A program made the position numbers and the translations under genes. A stretch of DNA of 35,461 bases from Omnitrophica bacterium GWA2_41_15 (GTDB lineage: Bacteria > Omnitrophota > Gorgyraeia > Gygaellales > Profunditerraquicolaceae), in the NCBI GenBank assembly GCA_919902445.1, contig CAKKQZ010000029.1, positions 1-35,461 of the forward strand, in the 5' to 3' direction. The notes under the pieces are model-generated. The model was not told the DNA's origin. It did no database searches and saw only the letters and a program-made list of their open reading frames with translations. Positions 31,536 to 35,461 of the stretch are shown here, in pieces (the first letter of the stretch is position 1; every line of letters starts with the position of its first letter).

Positions 31536-32993
31536 TTAATTTTCTTTTTCGGAAAAAACCTCGGCAGTGAATATATATATCTCGGAAGTTTTATCTTTCC
31601 AGGCATCGGCATTTAGGCCTGCCTTGTGGGCGCAAAGGTTAGAAAGAAACTCATCCTTAGACCACCCGGTTTCTTGCGCAACCTGCGGCAGGAAAACACC
31701 GCTATCAAGCCCTTTTCTTATCAGTACGCCGTGCTTCCCTAGTTGAATTTTATCGGCTGAATCTACTCTCTCTAAAGGGGATAGTACGGAAACTTCGATT
31801 TCAATATTTTCCAATTCCTGCGTTTCCACCCGCGCAAAACGCGGGTCACTTACAGCCGCTTCAATTGCCATATCCCTTACAGTAAGATAAAGCGGCTCTC
31901 GCCCAACGATGTTTCCGATGCACCCGCGCAGCTGGCCTTTCTCTTTAAGGGTTACGAAAGCGCCTAACTCTTTAAGTAAAATAGGGTCGGTTTCCTTAAC
32001 TTCTATTGTCTTGCCTGTCTTTAAATAAGTTTCCATAGACTTACGCGCAATCTCCAGTAGTTTCTTTCTCTGCTCCTTATTTAACATCTGCGGCTCTCCT
32101 TTTTCATTATCTATGGCACAACTGGCATAACCAACTGTCCACAACCCCTTAACCTTTTTGCCTGTAACAATAGCGGAATTGGTATGCGCTAAACAATCTA
32201 ATTTTTTATGGCCTAACTCCTTGGCTAAAATCAGCGCGGTTACAACAGCAAAACCCCCGCAAAGTTCTAGTTTACGTTCGCGCAGACCGTAATATAAACC
32301 CTCTGCATCCATATTGCTTAAATATGCCAAGGTCAAGTTATCCACAGCATCTGCCTCGTCATAATCATGACCGTGATACATATCAGTCGAAGCAATAACT
32401 AAAACATCCTGCCGGCTACCAATCGCCTCTTTAAGTAAAGCGGCTAATTTCCTACAGGTAGAAAAGGGTGAGTCCCCCATTACTATAGGAACGATTTTAA
32501 AATCCGATAAAACTTTTTGCAAGAAAGGTAGTTGCGCCTCTACCGAATGTTCTTTTTCAAAAGCTGCAGGGTCAAAGATTATATCCGTATCTTTATTCAG
32601 TAATTTTTGCGTAAACTCTTTATCTATTTCCAAATCGCCTAAAGGAGTCCTGAAATTTCCCTGCGGATATATCCATACGCCATTAAACCCATAGTGGCTT
32701 GGGCCAATTATAATTACAGTCGTGTAAGGCCTGCCTTTGATTAATCTATACCCGAAGGCAGCGGTCTTTCCTGAAAAACCGTAGCCTGCATGCGGAGAAA
32801 TTAAAGCAAAAATATCGCCGCTCAAAGGCTTAGGCGTTGCCTCATTAAGAAACCCTTCAATCATCGCAGACAATTCTTTTGGGTTATCAGGATAGAATGT
32901 TCCGGCTACATTGGGTTCTTTTGCATTTTCAGCAAAACAAGCAGAACTAAAAAGAAGCATTAAAACGAAGATTGGTTTTACTAAGCGTTTCAT
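31536..32993 (-). CDS. Memo-AMMECR1 fusion (AmmeMemoRadiSam proteins B and A) with signal peptide
   Basis: A 485-residue fusion. Residues about 25-290 form a Memo domain. His68 (SPHAGYGFSG), His100 (GPSHYG) and Cys245 (ELCGGF) occupy the places of the metal ligands of human MEMO1. Residues about 305-480 are an AMMECR1 domain with the invariant LRGCIG at 355-360. The function of the AmmeMemoRadiSam set is not settled; the radical SAM member is not in the window. The N-terminus, MKRLVKPIFVLMLLFSSACF, looks like a signal peptide, possibly with a lipobox (FSSAC). That would place the protein outside the cytoplasm, which is unexpected for both domains. It is co-transcribed with rsmE and mtaB. Confidence 0.9.
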   Translation of the reverse strand: MKRLVKPIFVLMLLFSSACFAENAKEPNVAGTFYPDNPKELSAMIEGFLNEATPKPLSGDIFALISPHAGYGFSGKTAAFGYRLIKGRPYTTVIIIGPSHYGFNGVWIYPQGNFRTPLGDLEIDKEFTQKLLNKDTDIIFDPAAFEKEHSVEAQLPFLQKVLSDFKIVPIVMGDSPFSTCRKLAALLKEAIGSRQDVLVIASTDMYHGHDYDEADAVDNLTLAYLSNMDAEGLYYGLRERKLELCGGFAVVTALILAKELGHKKLDCLAHTNSAIVTGKKVKGLWTVGYASCAIDNEKGEPQMLNKEQRKKLLEIARKSMETYLKTGKTIEVKETDPILLKELGAFVTLKEKGQLRGCIGNIVGREPLYLTVRDMAIEAAVSDPRFARVETQELENIEIEVSVLSPLERVDSADKIQLGKHGVLIRKGLDSGVFLPQVAQETGWSKDEFLSNLCAHKAGLNADAWKDKTSEIYIFTAEVFSEKEN

Positions 32994-33033
32994 CCAGTTA
33001 TTGCTTTAGGCAGAATTACATTAATTCGGCACA

Positions 33034-33065
33034 CCAAATAAATTTCATTAATGAAATTTATTTGG
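33034..33065. repeat. Perfect 32-nt palindrome abutting the tRNA 3' end
   Basis: Each arm is CCAAATAAATTTCATT or its complement, with no mismatch and no spacer. It overlaps the last 3 nt (CCA) of tRNA-Ala. There is no T-run after it. A second hairpin, GAATTA-CAT-TAATTC, lies 6 nt further at 33013-33027. It could be a 3' processing or termination structure. Confidence 0.88.
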
Positions 33066-33134
33066 AGCTGGGGGGAGTTGAACCCCCGACCCCCTCGTTG
33101 CGAACGAGATGCTCTCCCACTGAGCTACAGCCCC
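33063..33134 (-). tRNA. tRNA-Ala (anticodon CGC)
   Basis: A 72-nt cloverleaf: acceptor stem GGGGCTG/CAGCTCC, D arm GCTC-AGTGGGA-GAGC, and anticodon arm TCTCG-TTCGCAA-CGAGG with anticodon CGC. The variable loop is GGGTC, the T arm is GGGGG-TTCAACT-CCCCC and the discriminator is A. All stems pair, with two G-U wobbles. The bases CC-A at the end come from the acceptor and discriminator; no further CCA is encoded. It reads GCG codons. Confidence 0.95.
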
Positions 33135-33202
33135 GAGAATAATTACTCTGTAAAAATTTAACCCCGAACAGCAACTTATCAATTATCTGACTTTTTGAAA
33201 AT

Positions 33203-33230
33203 ATTATACCATTAATTTATAAGGGGGCAA
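33203..33230 (-). promoter_or_regulatory. Extended -10 promoter of tRNA-Ala
   Basis: On the minus strand TGGTATAAT (extended -10) follows TTGCCC by 16 nt, about 70 nt before the tRNA. It probably also serves the Memo-rsmE-mtaB genes unless the palindrome stops transcription. Confidence 0.7.
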
Positions 33231-33247
33231 ATAAAAATGATGGGGGG

Positions 33248-33868
33248 TTAGTTAGTGGAAACAAAAGGCATATCTATCTTGGTGCGCATGGTAGTCTCAG
33301 GGTTATCTACCGATACGGCTTCAGCGGGCCTAAAACGGCAGACAACCTTTCCTTCGATAGGCCTATCGGTCAACCATCTCTGAGGATCAAAATTTCCGAT
33401 AAATTCAAGCCCGGAGGAACTACCCTGTTTTATAACTACCTTGCGGGCAATTGATTGGTAGGAGCCGGCGGGGGCCTCACCGTTACCGGCATTCTCATAA
33501 TATCTTATTTCAGCATCTGTAACAGGAGTGCCTATATTTTCGATCCTGTAAGCAATCCATGTATCAGCCGCATCAGCCATTCCATTCTGATTGCTATCTA
33601 CCCTTACCCTTACCCCACTACCATCAGCGTAGGCCTTCACCATCGGGTCACTGACTGTATTGCCTATTGCCTGGCTTATATGTTTAGTCATATGCTCCAA
33701 AGCTAAAGAAGCCTCATTCTGAAGCTTTACCCTTCTGTCCGAACTTAATACGTGATAACGGCTGAACACCTCAATACTAGTTATAGCGATTATCACGAAT
33801 GATACTAATACTATTGCGATCAAAAGTTCAAGGAGGGTTACGGATTTGATTCTATTGGGTAGGTTCAT
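33248..33868 (-). CDS. PilW-like minor pilin
   Basis: A 206-residue prepilin-like protein: NRIKS/VTLLELLIAIVLVSF. The -1 residue is Ser and the +1 is Val, an atypical cleavage site, but Glu is kept at +5. After the helix come QNEASLALEHMTKHISQAIG, typical of PilW/GspJ, and a beta-rich domain with DSNQNGMADAADTW (about 90-104), an Asp/Asn loop like a calcium site. It overlaps the upstream PilV-like gene by 17 nt and ends the operon. Confidence 0.8.
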   Translation of the reverse strand: MNLPNRIKSVTLLELLIAIVLVSFVIIAITSIEVFSRYHVLSSDRRVKLQNEASLALEHMTKHISQAIGNTVSDPMVKAYADGSGVRVRVDSNQNGMADAADTWIAYRIENIGTPVTDAEIRYYENAGNGEAPAGSYQSIARKVVIKQGSSSGLEFIGNFDPQRWLTDRPIEGKVVCRFRPAEAVSVDNPETTMRTKIDMPFVSTN

Positions 33869-34298
33869 TCCAGCTAACAGTAGCTACGACCCTGCGTATA
33901 TTATTCGGCTCTGTACGAGTAGTAACATTGGCTATATTATACTGCGCACTATAGGCAATGTTGTCAAGTGTCCGGTCCTGCAAAGACGGGCATCCGGATT
34001 GTTGAGTGTGTCCGCTTACGCCATCGCAATACCTTAAGCCCTCTGGATCGCCTGCTGTAAGCTGAAGCTGGTTTCCTGCAGCACCCCATGTATCCGTTCG
34101 CACGCCCATCTGCAAGGGGGCAAGAAAAAGTTTTCCCAATTCTCCTGCGCTCATGCGCTCGCGGCTATGCAGAATCCATCTTTTTCCGGAAATAAAAACA
34201 TTGACTATTCCTATTAATACCAGGGCCAGGATTATGGTAGATACGAAGACTTCAAGAAGGGTAAAACCTTTTGCCTGATATGGGATTTTTTTTAGCAT
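33852..34298 (-). CDS. PilV-like minor pilin
   Basis: A 148-residue prepilin: YQAKG/FTLLEVFVSTIILALV, with Gly at -1 and Glu at +5. The rest includes GELGKLFLAPLQMGVRTDTW and a two-cysteine segment (LRYCDGVSGHTQQSGCPSLQ). It lies 2 nt after the pilin at 34301 and overlaps the PilW-like gene. The V-W pair after two pilins looks like a minor-pilin priming set separate from the one at 24329-25885. Confidence 0.8.
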   Translation of the reverse strand: MLKKIPYQAKGFTLLEVFVSTIILALVLIGIVNVFISGKRWILHSRERMSAGELGKLFLAPLQMGVRTDTWGAAGNQLQLTAGDPEGLRYCDGVSGHTQQSGCPSLQDRTLDNIAYSAQYNIANVTTRTEPNNIRRVVATVSWNEPTQ

Positions 34299-34300
34299 AA

Positions 34301-34693
34301 CTACCAGTTACAACCCGTTTTATAAGGATCATCTGCAGCCTGGTCAATGCACCAGACATTAGTGGCGTCATTTGCTCTTTGTGCCTTTGCGGTGAAACCT
34401 GAACCAGTAACAATCTTATAGTTCCAATTCTGTGCAGGTAAAGATAATTTTAGATTATCGTTTATTGCAATACGGTCTGCGCTCGTAAAGTAAATATTGT
34501 TCTCCATATGGTAGATTTTCTCAGCGGCACTGATAAGCCTAAGATTTATCTGGGCTTCCTTGTCAAGGGTTGACTCTTTGGCCTTGCCAAAGTTCGGAAA
34601 GGCCAAAGCAGCCAGAACCCCGATAATAAGCACCACAACCAAAAGTTCCAGAATGGTGAACCCTTTTTTTAATGAGCGCATACTTACGAACAT
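34301..34693 (-). CDS. Type IV pilin / pseudopilin
   Basis: A 130-residue prepilin: SLKKG/FTILELLVVVLIIGVLA, with Gly at -1 and Glu at +5, then INLRLISAAEKIYHMENNIY. Two cysteines in the tail (NVWCIDQAADDPYKTGCNW) form the usual C-terminal disulfide pattern. The start is unclear: ATG at 34693 or 34681. The only GA-rich patch (GAGGGAG) is 17 nt or more upstream of either. The first nine codons fall in a degenerate copy of the 112-bp repeat, which may explain the poor ribosome binding site. Confidence 0.83.
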   Translation of the reverse strand: MFVSMRSLKKGFTILELLVVVLIIGVLAALAFPNFGKAKESTLDKEAQINLRLISAAEKIYHMENNIYFTSADRIAINDNLKLSLPAQNWNYKIVTGSGFTAKAQRANDATNVWCIDQAADDPYKTGCNW

Positions 34694-34784
34694 TGAAAGT
34701 GTGATTAATTTATCTCCCTCGAATTAACCACCTTAACAGACGAGTCCATGCGGTTAAGTGTCGCTGTATTCTAAGGTCAAGGAG
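34667..34784. repeat. Degenerate copy of the 112-bp element over a pilin start
   Basis: Blocks collinear with copy 2 (35344-35455) on the plus strand are TTTTAATGAGCGCAT, CGAACAT, TTATCT plus CGAATTAA, and CTAAGGT. The hairpin loop of the element (about 24 nt) is missing between the first two blocks. The intervening sequence has extra bases and a CTTAAC/GTTAAG hairpin. Confidence 0.65.
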
Positions 34785-34800
34785 CTTATTTTAAAAGCGT

Positions 34801-35184
34801 TTAATAATAACCTGCTGTCCCGCCCCATGCGCTGGTTGAATATGTCAATGTAATAGTATACGCTGAGGAGCCCTGCGGAGTTTTACCGCCTGCAGTACAT
34901 CTTGTAGCTGTTACCACGGTGTCAGTAGTATTATAACTGAAATGATGGGTAGTTGCACAGGTAGTTGGAACTTCCACTGATAAGTTTCCAATAGTGCCAG
35001 TATAAACGCCATTCTCTAATTTATATGCTTCCTGGGCAGAACGGATAGTGCCTAAAATCGTCTTTGCTTCTGCTGTCCTTCCTTTTTCCACTACTCTCGT
35101 GTACTGGGTAAAACCCAAGGTTGCCAAGATTCCGAGAATAATTATTACTACAATCAGTTCCAGCAACGTAAAACCCTTTCTCAT
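34801..35184 (-). CDS. Type IV pilin / pseudopilin
   Basis: A 127-residue prepilin: MRKG/FTLLELIVVIIILGILAT, with a 4-residue leader, Gly at -1 and Glu at +5. After the helix comes AKTILGTIRSAQEAYKLENG, then a small Thr/Ser-rich domain with two cysteines. AAAAGGAG lies about 6 nt before the ATG. It is first in the cluster running to 33248. Its leader contains a REP-like palindrome and its promoter candidate is at 35312-35339. Confidence 0.88.
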   Translation of the reverse strand: MRKGFTLLELIVVIIILGILATLGFTQYTRVVEKGRTAEAKTILGTIRSAQEAYKLENGVYTGTIGNLSVEVPTTCATTHHFSYNTTDTVVTATRCTAGGKTPQGSSAYTITLTYSTSAWGGTAGYY

Positions 35185-35250
35185 AATATCTCCTTTTCTC
35201 GCCTTTACCTTCTTTTGGCTTTTCTTGCGGTCAAGCCTTATCTCGCTAGG

Positions 35251-35304
35251 TAGGGACAGTCCCTCTTGTCAGATAGGTCTTAGCTTTGACAGTGACAGTC
35301 CCTA
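35251..35304. repeat. REP-like GGGACAGTCCC palindrome in a pilin leader
   Basis: A 54-nt element with outer arms TAGGGACAGTCCC and GTGACAGTCCCTA, similar to 13691-13744 in arms, spacing and flanks. The centre differs more. It lies just downstream of the promoter candidate, so it should be in the 5' leader of the pilin mRNA. Confidence 0.85.
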
Positions 35305-35311
35305 CTGCAAT

Positions 35312-35339
35312 AGTTTAATATTATAAAAATAAATGTCAA
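35312..35339 (-). promoter_or_regulatory. Promoter candidate for the second pilin cluster
   Basis: TTGACA and TAAACT on the minus strand, 16 nt apart. The predicted leader is about 120 nt and holds the REP-like palindrome. Confidence 0.55.
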
Positions 35340-35343
35340 ATAA

Positions 35344-35455
35344 TTTTAATGAGCGCATAACTTATGGAGTACTCGCTTACGCTCGTTACGAACATAAGTT
35401 ATCTGCGCGAATTAATCCCGCATCCTGCTTTCCTAAGGTACAGCGGGAGAAGTTC
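35344..35455. repeat. 112-bp palindromic element, copy 2 (inverted)
   Basis: The inverted partner of 28701-28812, with arms CATAAGTTAT and ATAACTTATG closing a loop that contains CTCGCTTACGCTCG. It ends beside the pilin promoter candidate. The part near 35461 cannot be followed beyond the window. Confidence 0.9.
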
Positions 35456-35461
35456 AACCGC

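Noticed and set aside
33034-33134. tRNA-Ala as a phage or island attachment site
   Set aside because: There is no integrase gene and no second copy of the tRNA 3' end in the window; the palindrome explains the duplicated-looking bases.
28701-35455. Composite transposon bounded by inverted repeats
   Set aside because: The enclosed genes are pilins and housekeeping genes, there is no transposase or integrase, and the repeat is an internally palindromic element rather than an IS end.

Overview
The window is 35 kb of bacterial chromosome. All 38 protein genes I call, and the one tRNA, lie on the minus strand, so transcription runs from high to low coordinates. The features point to a Gram-negative, uncultured-type bacterium. 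These are a PilMNOPQ alignment complex with an outer-membrane secretin, a dozen or so pilin-like genes, a nucleotide-sugar and glycosyltransferase cluster, and AmmeMemo and B12/radical-SAM genes. The combination reminds me of Candidatus Omnitrophota, but that placement is inference from gene content only.

Layout in the direction of transcription. (1) 35461-33248: a promoter, a short palindromic repeat in the leader, and four pilin-like genes in a row. (2) 33134-29460: tRNA-Ala(CGC) with its own promoter, then an exported Memo-AMMECR1 fusion, rsmE and mtaB. (3) 29434-28809: a stand-alone type IV pilin with a near-consensus promoter and a strong intrinsic terminator, probably the major pilin. 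(4) 28812-28524: a gene-free stretch of palindromic repeats. (5) 28512-26566: a large TMTC-like membrane protein with C-terminal TPRs. (6) 26497-18057: a pilus assembly block of pseudopilins, a PilX-like protein, a small membrane protein, then pilM, pilN, pilO, pilP-like and pilQ. (7) 17902-11754: a housekeeping block of a half-length DUF2344 gene, rng, rplU, obg, proB, proA and nadD. This order is classical, but rpmA (L27) and rsfS are missing from their usual places. (8) 11676-6186: rpe, phosphohexomutase, plsC, rpsA, tyrS. (9) 6173-1: a surface-glycan cluster of flippase, two GT2 enzymes, a B12-binding radical SAM protein, a SemiSWEET, gmd and the start of a DegT aminotransferase. The gmd plus DegT pair suggests a GDP-perosamine-type sugar, which is inference.

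The least ordinary signal is the repeats, not a new gene cassette. Two families of short GGGAC palindromes (REP-like) occur between genes, inside an open reading frame, and across a stop codon. One copy adds about 26 in-frame residues to the radical SAM protein, and another supplies the stop codon of pilQ. A separate 112-bp palindromic element occurs in two 96% identical, inverted copies (28701-28812 and 35344-35455). A degenerate copy of it covers the translation start and leader peptide of the pilin at 34301-34693. No transposase or RAYT gene that could mobilise these is present in the window.
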